DNA of 64,000 nt from Dugong dugon (lineage: Eukaryota > Chordata > Mammalia > Sirenia > Dugongidae), in the NCBI GenBank assembly GCA_030035585.1, contig CM057461.1:170077624-170141623 (forward strand), given 5' to 3'. The notes below the pieces were generated by a model. The model saw only the letters and a program-made list of their open reading frames with translations. It made no database searches and was not told the DNA's origin. Below are positions 42,840-54,035 of this stretch, piece after piece. Position numbers and translations under genes: made by a program. Positions within the stretch are counted from its first letter, which is position 1. Each line of letters opens with the position of its first letter.

Positions 42840-44837
42840 AAGGACAAGAGTAAAATCTCTCCAGAAACTGTCCTAGAGTCAAGCAAAGTGCTCCCCAAGG
42901 CTTAGGAGACCACATTGTTAACGGCAGCTATTTCATGGTCTACCCGACCCATCTCAACCCAGAACAAGACTGGAGATTCACAATTTTGATTTCCAATTGC
43001 CCAGGTCAAAGCAAAATTGTCTCCAGTTACGGATAGGTAGTTGGTTGGGTATAGGAGTATGGCTGAAGTGACAAGAGGTTAAGGAGGGTCGTCATAACAA
43101 CTGTGAGAAAGGCAAACAAACGACTTCTCCCGACCATAAGTGTTGTGATTTAGACTGATGGTCACTCCAACCCTCCTCCCTCCCTGACTCCTCGCCCCTT
43201 TCCCCATGCCCAACCCTGGGTCCATCCTACAAACTTACATTTCCACCTCCCCCTACTTTCACTTAGGTTCCTACAAGAATGGAAACTATATGTCTTGAAG
43301 GAAGAAAAGGCGTTACATAGAAGGAGATGGGTTGAAGTGGGCAGAGTGATTCCAAGCCACGATATCCGTTAAGGGAAAGCAATGACCCATGTATATTAGC
43401 ACTTAGCACTGAGGTGATCAGAATGCCAAGGTCAGACACTGAAAATTAGTGCCCTTCTAGTTTTCTGTCAAACACCTGTTTTTCAGATTTCAAACCATTT
43501 CAGGTTAAATAAGATTTACAGAGTTGCCACCTGAGAGCAAGAAAAAATAAGAAAGCTAAAGACAGTGGCTGTTGCAAACTCACCCATAGCCATGGTTGTT
43601 TAAGCAAAAAAGAAAAGAAGAGCGAGATGGAGAAAGAAGGAAAAAAAAACAAAAAGAAAGATTGGCTCTTTACCATTAGCTATTTACGAAAACCATGGGA
43701 TTCTACCACTTTCCACACTATCTGGTTACTTAACTTTTAAAAAGAGTCCAAACCATCACACACCTGTGTGTTATTCTATGATTTAAAACAGGACTTTTTT
43801 TTAACATGACAATTAAAAAGAAATCCTATCAGGGGACGAGGCTGAGTGTGCCAAGTCTAACCTCACTGTTTTTTAGCCTTAAAAACACATCTCGTAAATA
43901 CTTTGGAACACAATTGTTGCAATAGATCCTGACTTCCTCCTTTTCAGATTCATGATCAGGATTTCCAGACCTTCAGAAATGCTGGGGGCTGTGTGTGCGT
44001 GTGCTGTTGTCTTAAAGGATCCAAGACTATAATACTCACATGTGGAAATTCTCCCCTGACTTCAGTTTTACTAGTACCAAGTCCTCAAAGATTGTGCTAG
44101 GGTCATTTGGCGACATACTTCCAGCCTCCTGCTGGAATAAATTATAAGATGCGATGAAGTAGTTATTTTCCGGGGCTTATTATGTTTTTATTCTTCCCAC
44201 AAACAAAATGCAAACCATCAAAAATTAAACAGATTCCTCAAGGTCCAAGGAGGCTTCTCACACTGTTTTCTGTGTACTCAGTGGTAGTCTCACAACAGAT
44301 GTTAAAGGGCCAGCCTCAAACCAAGAATTTATGTTAGCGATAGAAAATGAGTATGAATGGCGGACCTCATCCGGGAGAGATCTTGGTGGATGAGCATCAA
44401 TTTTAGCCCCTTCCTAACTTCCTTGTATCTCTCCCTCCAGGGTCTTCCAGTTGCCTAAAGTCTCAGACTCTCCAGAATCCTAGCTCCCTATCACCTCTCC
44501 ATTCTTCCCCCACTTCAATAAACAAGATAATATTTTAGTGTTCAAACAGTTACTATGATGATGGACTATTCCACCAGCCACTGCTCATTACCTATGTTCC
44601 TGAAGATTATCTCATACCCGTATTTTCCTGTGGAACTGCAGAGGCTGGAGTGACCAGATTCACTGTCAGCTACAGAAGTTGGCTCTTCTCCTGTTATTTT
44701 GAATCTGTGGGACTGAGACGTGGAACTCAGGGCTCTGAAACTGCATCTGAGCAGCATCTCCTCCACACGGGGCTTGCTTCCCCACCAGCAACGGCAGGTC
44801 TGGTGCATGGGGCCCACGAAGGTCATAATGCTGTACA
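42840..44837. other. about 2 kb of largely unique sequence
   Basis: No gene or clear repeat was recognised. The segment 43400-44250 is free of young repeats and may hold conserved non-coding sequence. A purine-rich part lies at 43610-43665. Confidence 0.4.
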
Positions 44838-45165
44838 AATTTGTTACTGAATGTTGCGGTTGTTGTGGAAAACAGGGTGTGCTGACTTGTTTTAGTGTAT
44901 GTCATTAAAATAAATAAATAAAAACCAGTTGCTATCAACTTGATTCCAATTCATGGTGACCCTATGTGTATCAGAGTAGAACTGTGCTCCATAAACTTTT
45001 CAATGGCTGTGCTCTTTCAGAAGTAGATTTCCAGGCCTTTCTGTAGCACCTGCAGGGGGACTTGAACCATCAACCTTTCAGTTAGTCACCAAGTACTTAA
45101 CCATTTATACCACCGAGGGACTTAGTGTTTGTCACAGGAGGTTGATATAGGCCACCAATCTGGTC
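44838..45165. repeat. copy 1 of an unassigned local repeat, split by a SINE
   Basis: AATTTGTTACTGAATGTTGC, GGAAAACAGGGTGTGCTGAC and TTGTTTTAGTGT, then after the SINE TTGTCACAGGAGGTTGATAT and GGCCACCAATCT. The order is shared with 45950-46065. Confidence 0.7.
44905..45121 (-). mobile_element. AfroSINE-related SINE, second body type, antisense, with target duplication
   Basis: An A-rich tail (TAAAATAAATAAATAAAAAC) leads into CAGTTGCTATCAACTTGATT, CCAATTCATGGTGACCCTAT, AGTAGATTTCCAGGCCTTTC, CAACCTTTCAGTTAGTCACC and a degenerate head. The flanks TTAGTGTATGTCA (44892-44904) and TTAGTGTTTGTCA (45122-45134) match at 12 of 13 positions. Confidence 0.93.
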
Positions 45166-45949
45166 CACCTATCTCTACATGCCTCCATACTCTAGCCTTG
45201 ATTTGTGAACCAAAGATAGCATCCCTCCATTCGTCCAACCCTCCCTTTGTCCACTGTACATACTTTGGATGCTGTAGGAGTAGGGTGGCCCAGTGCTCTC
45301 TGGGCAAGTCTGTTTCTCCTTCATTTTTGCCATTATCTTTCCAGCTCTGTTCCTGACCCTCACTTCACACTGGCTGGTCTGAAACACAAGGTGGTGGGCA
45401 GGTTTGGGGGTATCCACCCACCTGTAGTCCTTTTCTGGGAACTGCCCCTGTCTATAGCCACACAGGGTTGTTTCTAGGTATTCCTATTTGTGCCAAAGTG
45501 AGAATATAGACAACAGAACTTGTTCAAAACTTAAAGCCTAGTTAATATAGCAACAGGAGTTAACAGGCTCCATATTTTTTTTAACATATCTCTGGCTGGA
45601 AATTATAACTGAAGCCAGTGGTTACAAGCTTCAGTGAATGAATTAATGAGAAACCCTGAATGTTTGGGAAACAGTTGACACAGGTAGTTTGACTAGACAA
45701 AGCTCTTGATTAGAAATTATATCTTAATAGTTAAGAAAATTTTTATTGAATGTTTGCATACCAGCTACCATAATTTAAGTTGAAGCAATCCACTGTCTAT
45801 ACCTTGTTATCTTTAAGTTGAATTTCTGTTGAAACCTGTTTCTTACTGCAAAGATATTTTTTGCAACATTAGAATTTTTGTTTTAATAGTTTTGAGAACT
45901 GTGGTCTCATAACCTTGAAAATTTAAATGTTTGTTGTGAAAAACCACCT
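45166..45949. other. unassigned sequence
   Basis: No gene is supported; frames on both strands at 45122-45477 overlap without domains. Confidence 0.4.
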
Positions 45950-46065
45950 TTGTTAAAATTTGTTGCAGAAATTTGTTATTAAACTTTGTGGTTTGGAGTA
46001 GAAAACAGAATGTGTTGACTTGTAATCTATGTTTGTCATAGGTTGATAAAAAACCACCAATCTTA
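45950..46065. repeat. copy 2 of the unassigned local repeat
   Basis: AATTTGTTATTAAACTTTGT, GTAGAAAACAGAATGTGTTG, ACTTGTAATCTATGTTTGTC, ATAGGTTGATAAAAAACCAC, CAATCT correspond in order to 44838-45165 with the SINE removed. Confidence 0.7.
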
Positions 46066-46692
46066 TGATAATTAGTGCACTGCTCTAGAACTAATCTACT
46101 CAACCACTATAAAAGGGCTGTGCAGTATCTCTTAAAATTAAGAGCATAGCTAAAGGCATTCCCACTCATAAAAATTTATTTTACAAGTATAATTAAAGTG
46201 GTGATAACAGTGCATCTTTTAAACACAATGAGAACCTGATTTGCCACATTAGTAACAAGATTCTAGGGATTGCACTAAAGCTCCAACAGTGTTTTCTGTT
46301 TGGACTATAGTATTATTCTCTGTGTGAAGTTTTTAAATAAACAAGTTGGTAAGTTAAAAAATGAAAAGAAAACCATCCAAATGGTAATTTTCATGACACA
46401 CTGATAAGTCGAGGATGTGGGCATGTGAGAGTGTACACATAAATACCTACCGTGAAATGTGGCACGTAATAGGTGCTCAATTAATGCTTTTTAAATTTGA
46501 TTTACAAAAATTGAAATTTCTTTATATCACAGTTACTCTATCACTAGAGACAGAGGTTATAGACAAAGGTCAAGATACAAGAGTATTATCTGGAATATTA
46601 TTTAACCCCAATCCAGGCCTAAGACTTCCTTTTTATCCTCAAGGGGAACTTGTGAAAAAGAAACCTAAAAGCTGAGATTTCCCAAGAAGAGA
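46066..46692. other. unassigned sequence
   Basis: No gene or clear repeat was recognised. Confidence 0.4.
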
Positions 46693-46895
46693 AGTAGAGT
46701 CCCTCGGTGGCACAAACTGTTAAGCTCTTGCCGAAAGGCTGGTGGTTCCAATCCACCCAGAGGTACCTCAGAAGACAGGCCGGGCAATCGGCTTCCAAAA
46801 GGTCACAGTCTTGAAAACCGAATGGAGCAATTCTACTCTGCACACATAGACTTGCCATGAGTCAGAATCAACTGGACAACAACAACCAGTTAGTT
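46693..46895 (+). mobile_element. AfroSINE-related SINE, second body type
   Basis: GAGTCCCTCGGTGGCACAAA, CTGTTAAGCTCTTGCCGAAA, CAGGCCGGGCAATCGGCTTC, AAAAGGTCACAGTCTTGAAA, TTCTACTCTGCACACATAGA, CATGAGTCAGAATCAACTGG. It ends in an ACAACAACAACC tail. Confidence 0.92.
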
Positions 46896-47125
46896 GTTCA
46901 CTGTCTAAAATAGGGCGGTAATGAATACAATTATATAATTTTGAGTATCTTTCCTAATGAATTATCCAGAAGTGAATGGCTGAGTCATGGGATAAGGAAT
47001 AGAGTTTCAAACCTCTGGGGACAATGGAAAGATATTTTTCCCCAGATGGGTTTTCTCCTATTTTGCAACTCTCACTCTGAAACTAGCTGTCTGTACTCTC
47101 TTTGCCTGGGCCCAGCCCAGTTTGA

Positions 47126-47237
47126 AGGAACCCTGGTGGCACGATGGTTAGCTGGGCTGCTAACTGAAAGACTGATGGTTTGAACCCACCCAAAGGCTCT
47201 TTGGGAAAAAAAGACCTGGTGATCTGCTTTCATAAAG

Positions 47238-47268
<31 letters not shown>

Positions 47269-47369
47269 CCATAAAAACTACTGCCAAGAAAACCCTATGG
47301 GGCAGTTCTACTCTGTCACACGGAGTCACTATGAGTTGGAATTGACTTGATGGCACGCAACAACACAAC
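47126..47369 (+). mobile_element. AfroSINE with internal (TTG)n expansion and target duplication
   Basis: AAGGAACCCTGGTGGCACGA, TAACTGAAAGACTGATGGTT, CCTGGTGATCTGCTTTCATA, then a run of eight TTG units (about 47240-47264) where copies normally read AAGATTACAGCC, then GAAAACCCTATGGGGCAGTT and AGTCACTATGAGTTGGAATT. The flanks AGCCCAGTTTGA (47114-47125) and AGCCCAATTTGA (47370-47381) differ at one base. Confidence 0.95.
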
Positions 47370-47381
47370 AGCCCAATTTGA

Positions 47382-48334
47382 CTCCTTTTGAAGATCTAGG
47401 TACAGCCTAACCAGAATACACAGGCTTGAAGAGAAGACTTAAGGATTCTGATGAGGGGGGGAAATAAAAGGACATAGAGAGGTAAGAGCACTCTCTAATA
47501 TTCTCTCGAGGATTTTCTTCTCAGCTTTTTTAAAATAAATTGTATTTATGGCATATTTATTGACTTGAGTGATACATCTTGCATGTTGATGATAGACAAG
47601 TATACTGGGGCCTTTTGGAATAAAGAATTTATCAAGCACAAACCTCAATTAACTAATTAAGTTTTTTGATTACTAAAGAGAGATCATATATCTCTGCATT
47701 TTCAACCTTAGTTATTGAAAATATTTTCCAAATACATATTAATCTACTTTCCTGGCTTGGTAGGTGCAATATCCTGAACATGGCTGATTATTTCTTTATG
47801 GTTTAAGACTTTAAGATCCTCACGGTTATAATTTGAAGATCAATTCTCATCATACATGACATTCATATAGAACATGTCCCTGGCACATTTTGCCTTACTG
47901 TAGATTACAAGCTTTTTAAAGGCAAGGACTACTTTCAAATTCCGACGTTACAGATGGAAGGTTTCTGATTTTGAATGAGAGTAGTATCTGGTTCTTCATT
48001 TACCCATCTACAGGCAGGAAGAGAATGCCAAACTCCGGGGTTGTTGGAAGAACAACATGGCACATGGTAGGGACTCAGGGAATGTTCCTTTCCCTCCCCA
48101 ATAATTTGTCCTGAATCAAATTTAAATGAATATAGGAGATGAGAATGAATTTGATCTGATATTAGGGCATAAAAAGAAAAAAAAATCAAGCTTTATATGA
48201 TTATTTTGCCTTGTGAGTTGCATCTCTCATCTGAAAGTGGGGTGACACAGAAATTTCCAGCATATTGAGAGTTCTAATCATTTGGTTCCCATTAGTAATT
48301 GAAGAAAGCTTTAGGCAGACAACTTGAGAACTTG
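47382..48334. other. unassigned sequence
   Basis: No gene or clear repeat was recognised. Confidence 0.4.
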
Positions 48335-48880
48335 TATCACATTTCCTTTACCCCAGTAATTTCTCTCTAGTAATTTATCCTAAGGAAATAATTGAGTATA
48401 AACAACAAAAAAAAGAATAAACAAGGATATTCACTGGAAGGTTGTTTATAATATGAAAACATCTCAAACAATCTAAATGCTTGTCAGTAGGTGATTGGTG
48501 AAATACATTTTGGATCATCCATACAACAAAATATTATGGAACTACCAAAAATTTTGATATAGCTCCAATTTATAGATTTACAAAGTGCCCACAAAATATT
48601 AGGTGAATAAAGAAGATTATAAAACAGTATATATTATATACTTTATTCCATTTTTGTCAAATTTATGTGTATCTGTATGTATGTATGTATAGAAAAAAAA
48701 TCTTGAAAAATACCCACCAGCATGCTCATACATTTGTCTCCAAGTGGTGGAGTTATGGATGATTTTCTCTTTCTTTATGATTCCTTTCTGTTTTACCTGA
48801 ATTATTTTATAATAAGTACGTGTTGTTTCTATAGTATAAAAAGTAAAACTGTTTTTATTTTGAAAATAAAAAAAAAAATT
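48335..48880 (+). mobile_element. L1ME-type LINE 3' UTR
   Basis: AATTTATCCTAAGGAAATAA, GGATATTCACTGGAAGGTTG, TTGGTGAAATACATTTTGG, AAACAGTATATATTATATAC, GAAAAAAAATCTTGAAAAAT, TGGTGGAGTTATGGATGATT follow L1ME 3' UTR order. A (TGTA)n stretch lies near 48675. It ends in an A-rich tail. Confidence 0.88.
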
Positions 48881-49003
48881 GTTGTAAAAAATGCAAACTG
48901 ATAATTCTATACTAAGAAATCCTGAAAAACCCTATTCCCTGTAGGCCTTATCTCATTTGTCCTCAGACATAAGGGTCCATTATTGCTGTTTATAGCTTTA
49001 AGG

Positions 49004-49225
49004 CAGGGTTTCTCAACCTCAACACTATTGATACTTTGAGCTTGTTAATTCTTTGTTGTTGAGGACTGTTCTGTGCGTTTTAAGATGTTTAGCAGCATCC
49101 TTAGCCTCCACCCACTAGATGTCAATGATACCCCCACTAACCCTGAATTATGACAATCAAAAATGTCTCCAGACATTGCCAAATGTCCCCTGGGGGGCTA
49201 AATTGTCTTGGAGTGAGAATCACTG
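49004..49225 (-). mobile_element. MER20-like hAT-Charlie MITE, complete, with 8-bp target duplication
   Basis: The copy starts CAGGGTTTCTCAACCTCAAC and ends GGAGTGAGAATCACTG, so the termini are inverted repeats. Internal blocks GATGTTTAGCAGCATCCTTA, CACTAGATGTCAATGATACC, AAAATGTCTCCAGACATTGC and CAAATGTCCCCTGGGG are those of MER20. At 222 bp it is close to the family length. The flanks CTTTAAGG (48996-49003) and CTCTAAGG (49226-49233) match at 7 of 8, the size expected for hAT. MER20 copies have been reported as enhancers in endometrial cells of placental mammals; activity here is untested. Confidence 0.9.
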
Positions 49226-49249
49226 CTCTAAGGAAACTGGAGACCTGGA

Positions 49250-49375
49250 ATCTAACCCCATGTTCTCCACTCACTAGTTGGGTGATTCAATACCTCTGTG
49301 CTTCCATTTCCTCATCAATAGAATGACTACTTGATCTTCAAGATATCTCTTGGCGCTCAAACCTTGAGTTCTATG
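49250..49375 (+). repeat. MIR SINE
   Basis: CACTCACTAGTTGGGTGATT, CTGTGCTTCCATTTCCTCAT and AATAGAATGACTACTTGATC follow the MIR core and 3' region. Confidence 0.8.
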
Positions 49376-49464
49376 AATTTGCAGAAAATCAACTGGTCAT
49401 GCAAAAGTTCAAAAGTATGAACAGAAATGTAGTTAGGTCTCCTGACTGCAAGCCTTTTGTCCAC

Positions 49465-49930
49465 TTGTGTGACAAATATTTATCGAGCACCTGCTATATT
49501 TCCAGCACTGTTATAGGCACTGGGAAACAGTAATAAACAAGAAAATGGGATCCCTGCTGTCATGGAGCTTACCCTCTGTTGACAGAAGCAAACCAAATTA
49601 TGTAAGTTAATAAGTAAGCACATTTTAGATAGTGACAAATGGCAGAAAGAAGATAAACATGTTAATGGATGGCCACCGGGCTAATGTTGGGGGAAGAAAG
49701 CAGCATTAGATAAAGTGGTCTCCCAGGCTCCCCGAAGGAGTGACACTTGAGCTACGATCTGAGTGGTAATAAGGATAGAGCCAAGCAAACATCAGTGAGA
49801 AGAATGTCCCAGGACGAGGGAATTAAGCGCAAAAGTGGTGAGATGGAGAAGAGCTTGGAACTGTAAATACTCAAGATATTATAATAGCATATGCACACGG
49901 TAGAAGGACACCAAAGGAAAGAGTGGCGAC
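49465..49930 (-). mobile_element. L2 LINE 3' part, antisense
   Basis: ATTTATCGAGCACCTGCTAT, TTATAGGCACTGGGAAACAG, CTGCTGTCATGGAGCTTACC, GGAGTGACACTTGAGCTACG and AGAATGTCCCAGGACGAGGG are ordered L2 antisense blocks. Confidence 0.82.
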
Positions 49931-50004
49931 TTACATTACTGATAAAAAGGAGAAAAAGTGAGTGGGACAGTAATCTCTGATTTTTTCCATAGTAGAGTGA
50001 TTAT

Positions 50005-50191
50005 AAGGAGCCCTGGTGGTGAAACGGGTAAGCACTCCACTGCTAACGAAAAGGTAGGTGGGTCAAACACACCAGCAGCTCTGCGGGAAAAGAGACCTGG
50101 CCATCTGCTCCCATAAAGATTATAGTTCTGCTCTGTCCTATAGGGTTGCTATGAGTGGGAATTGACTCAATGGCACCCAGCAACAACAATG
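50005..50191 (+). mobile_element. AfroSINE with target duplication
   Basis: AAGGAGCCCTGGTGGTGAAA, CGAAAAGGTAGGTGGGTCAA, CCATCTGCTCCCATAAAGAT, TATAGGGTTGCTATGAGTGG, CAATGGCACCCAGCAACAAC. A short deletion after AAAGATTA removes CAGCCTTGGAAACCCTATGG-type sequence. Flank GAGTGATTAT occurs at 49995-50004 and 50192-50201. Confidence 0.95.
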
Positions 50192-50329
50192 GAGTGATTA
50201 TGGTGGAAATTAAATCCAGAAAAAACCCTGACTTCATGGCCTTCCTCTGTGATGCAATTGAAAAATTGTATTTGGGGAAATTCTGGAAAAAATGCCCCAA
50301 AAGCTCATTAATGCCTTTTTATCATCATT

Positions 50330-50370
50330 ATAGGGTCACTGTGAGTCGGAATCGACTCAATGGCAATGAG
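50330..50370 (+). mobile_element. 41-bp minimal SINE/RTE tail insertion with exact 12-bp target duplication
   Basis: Only ATAGGGTCACTGTGAGTCGG, AATCGACTCAATGGCAATGA and one G lie between two exact copies of TTTATCATCATT (50318-50329 and 50371-50382). It is a complete retrotransposition product truncated to the shared tail. Confidence 0.9.
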
Positions 50371-50382
50371 TTTATCATCATT

Positions 50383-51171
50383 TAGTACTAAAAGGGGGGT
50401 GTCAAGAAGCTGTCTACTGAATTGCTAAAGCAATAAATGGAGGAGATAATCTTTTTCGTGGTTGGTATGCTCAGGGGGAATGGGTCCAGCAGATAAAATG
50501 ATAACTAGATTTAGTTGACAATTTACTTTCAGTAAAATGTCAAGCTTGTAAATAATTTAAAAATGGCCTGTCATTCAATTGGAGCATGTCCTTTAAGAAA
50601 TTTTAATCGATGCAAAACACATTTCTCAAACACAAGCTTCCAGCCCCTATAAACCAGCTCTCAGTCTAAACAAAAAGCTGTGACACGGTCAGAACAGCGC
50701 GTGCAGTAGGTTACTAAGGAGAGTGAATTGAGCCACAAGCCCAGAATCTTAATATTATGACAATATCTGCAACCTAGGAATTAGCTATTGCAACAATATG
50801 TAATGTGGAAACACACCACTTGTTCAGCTCTTTTTGCTCAAGGGCACTGAGTAGCTGAGTTTCCAGCCACTCATCAGAAACAATCAACACACACATAACC
50901 TCTGCACATTTTGGCTGCAAATGGATTGTCTATTTGGTATATTTGCCAAACTCTCAGCGTTACAGAGAAAGAGAGGGGATGGGCATGGGAGAAAGGAAAG
51001 CTATACCACCTGTCTGAAATTGGGGTGTGGAGTGTCACCTTCAGAAGATAAACTGAAGGATAAAGAGGTATTCTAAGGATATGGGCTGGGGGTGGGGTCT
51101 CTCCTGACTCCCACGGTTATCGCTAATAGAAGTTAAAAATCCGTTTCTACTCAGCCATCCATGTCCAAACT
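50383..51171. other. unique-looking sequence
   Basis: No gene or repeat was recognised. The AT-rich part 50500-50950 lacks transposon signatures and is a candidate for conserved non-coding DNA. Confidence 0.4.
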
Positions 51172-51191
51172 GGGGGGGGGGGGGGGGGGGG
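51172..51191. repeat. G20 homopolymer
   Basis: Twenty consecutive G residues. Runs of this length can fold into G-quadruplexes, slip during replication, and are often misread by sequencing, so the exact length may be wrong. Confidence 0.9.
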
Positions 51192-52908
51192 AGTCATCGT
51201 TCTAAATGTGAGACAAATGATGGGTTTTTAACCTTTTCCAGGCTTGGCTCCCTTCCCCCTCAGAGCTGGAGGGAACAGAGGCAACAGCTTTGCTTCCTTT
51301 GTGCATCTCCAGCGCTGCCCAGCTCACACTGCTGAGGCACCCAGCCTGGTGGCCTTCTCTGACTCAGCTATTATTTTCCCGTAGAATTTTGTATCAAAGG
51401 AAACCGGTCATTGTCCAACCCACAGCGCCAGGAGACACAGCAGCAAAACCCCAAGGACAGTAGAAAACGCTATTCCTTTAGGTTAGAACTCCTGGAGAAG
51501 ATGTTTGGGGTTTTTTTCCTGCTTGGATCTGGAGAATTTCTTTTTTTCAACATTGACATAGATTATGAAGACACTCGTCACCCTAAATTAATGGCATGGT
51601 AGCTCAGGTTTGGGAAATAAATCAAGACCATTAGAAAAAAAGGGACAGCCCCCGAGTATTTAATTGAAGTCGGTTAGATTTTTTTTTAATGAATTAATTA
51701 TCATTGATTATCAAAAACGTGTATGTATTGATTTTATCTCTTAAACATAGATAGATGCTAAATAATCTGCAAAGCTGTTAATCCTAGATAGATTTAAAGA
51801 TAATAGATAATGATGTATTATTCATAAACGTTGTAGAGCAGAGTAGCCATTATATAACAATGTCTAGCAACATCATTTTCATCTCCGTTATTATTTTATT
51901 TAAACTAGAGTGCCAGAAAATTTTAGAATGTTAATTTTTAAAAACTCACCCTTACAACAAAATATCAGTTCTTCCTTTCAATCGAATGCCACCATATTGC
52001 TTCCATTCATCCACCCCAGCCCAATTTATACATAAGCACGCTCATAAAGCCATGTGTACCTGCTGCTGGTCTCTGTCATTGACTGTTGAATGGTTTCCAG
52101 CCTGTCTTTGTCCCAAGGTCAACTAGATTCAAGTTCCACTTTTTTCCTTCATGGAGGATGATTTCTTCATTGGTAATTTTATTTAAACTCCTTTGCAGAT
52201 ATCGAATCAAATCTGCTCAGGCTGCAGCCTCCTGGGACCTTTCTCTCAGGGCTAAATATAAATAAATACCCATACAGGACAGCTTTTGATGTAACATTAA
52301 GTTGACTCTGATTATGTGGCCTCTAGATTCTCTATTTTCTCTATGAAAAACCCAAGACGGTAATAGAAAACCTTAGCCAAGGGAAGGGAATAGATTTCTA
52401 AATTGCTGCCTATGGACCCCCTGGGACTTAATGGCACAGGGCAAAGAAGCAGCCCATCTTGGCAAAGAAAGCAAGATAAATAAAATTAGCCACTAAATCA
52501 GCTTCCCTTAAAATACCAGCTGTCAACTCCCTCCAACATTTATGAATTTGGGGGCACATTACTGTCACATAGTGTCTCACTCGGATCAAATAGCATTGCT
52601 CCTTTCAATTGGGAAAGGGTTCCTGGTTCCCCACACAAGACAAGCTAAAGCAAAGGGTTTGCCTTTTTTTATTTCACCCTCTCTCCCATGTCACGTGTAC
52701 GAGAAAGAAACCAATCCAGGCTGACCAATAGCAATTGCTATAATGATTGCAATTGTTATTAGTTACTCTTAAACTATGTACCCAGTTGTCCTTTCAAAGA
52801 ATAGGGCCGTTGGTTTCTACAGGAGATTAGGCAGCAGCTCAAAAAATCGAATCTGCAGATGGAGATGGGGGATGGGGCTGGATGAGCAGAAGTAAAGACA
52901 ATGGCCAG
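51192..52908. other. unique-looking sequence
   Basis: No gene or repeat was recognised over 1.7 kb. 51240-51420 is GC-richer with an AP-1/MARE-like TGACTCAGC at 51361-51369; 51640-51960 is AT-rich with homeodomain-like TAATTA cores (AATTAATTATC near 51691). Confidence 0.4.
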
Positions 52909-52922
52909 AATCCTGCAAACTT

Positions 52923-53728
52923 TGTTGTTGTTGTTAGGTACATTAAGTGGGCTCTGATTCATCCGACCCCATGTATAACAGAACAAAATGTTGTCCAGTT
53001 CTGTGCCATCCTCAGAATTGTTGCTATTTTTGAGCCCATTGTTGCAGCCATTGTGTTTATCCACCTCATTGAGGGTCTCCCTCATTTTCACTGACCCTCT
53101 GCTTTACTAAGCATGATGTCCTTCTCCAGTGATTGGTCCCTTCTGATGATGTATCCAAAGCAAGTGAGACAAAGTCTCGCCATCCTCGCTTCTAAGTAGC
53201 GTTCTGGCTGTACTTCTTCCAAGACAGATTTGTTTGTTCTTCCGGCAGTCCATGGTATATTCAATATTCTTTGCCACCACCAAAAATTCAAAGGCATCAA
53301 TTCTTCTTCGGTCTTCCTTACTCTTGTCCAGCTTCCATGGACCTATGAGGCGATTTAAAACACCACGGCTTGCGTCAGGTGCACCTTAGTCATCACAGTG
53401 ACGTCTTGGCTTTTTAATACTTTGAAGAGATCTTTTGCGGCAGATTTTTCCAATGCAATAAGTGGTTTGATTTCTTAACTGCTGCTTCCATGAGTGTTGA
53501 TTATTGATCCAAGTAGAATGAAACCCTTGACAACTTCAATTTCTTCACCGTTTATCATGATGGTGTTTATGGGCCCTATTGTGAGGATTTTCATTTTCTC
53601 CATGTTCCAGTGTGATCCATACTGAAGGGTGTAGTCTTTTGCCTTCATCAGTAAATGCTTGAAGTTTCATTTTCAGTAAGCAAGGTTGTATCATCTGCAT
53701 ATTGCAAGTTGTTAATGAGTCTTCCTCC
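52923..53728 (-). mobile_element. RTE LINE, antisense, 5'-truncated, with 14-bp target duplication
   Basis: It begins TGTTGTTGTTGTTAGGTACA and runs through GAGCCCATTGTTGCAGCCAT, AGCATGATGTCCTTCTCCAG, AGACAAAGTCTCGCCATCCT, GCAGTCCATGGTATATTCAA, TTAACTGCTGCTTCCATGAG to AGTTGTTAATGAGTCTTCCT. The flanks AATCCTGCAAACTT (52909-52922) and AATTCTGCAAACTT (53729-53742) match at 13 of 14, so the 806-bp copy is a full insertion. Its reading frames are broken. Confidence 0.95.
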
Positions 53729-53889
53729 AATTCTGCAAACTTAAGGGGCGCTTTAGCCCTCTTCCACAGTTCCACAACGGGATCAGGTCTCTGCAGCTTC
53801 CAGAGAAAGGCTGGCACTATTTGTCTGAGGCACTGAAACTCTGGGTTACAGCTCTCCTCCGGATGAAGATGGAAGATACACAATAACTA

Positions 53890-54035
53890 AAAAACTAACA
53901 TTAGCCAGGCACCGCACTAATTGCTTTGTAAGTGTTATTTCACTGAATGTTCAAAACAACCCCCCCCCCCAGTTGGGATAATATTACAGTCTCATTTTTA
54001 AAAATGAGCAAACTGAGTCATTAAGCAGTTTGCCC
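53890..54035 (-). repeat. MIR SINE, antisense
   Basis: CAGTCTCATTTTTAAAAATG, AGCAAACTGAGTCATTAAGC, AGTTTGCCCAAG give the MIR 3' half and core. A C10 run sits at about 53960-53970. Confidence 0.7.
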
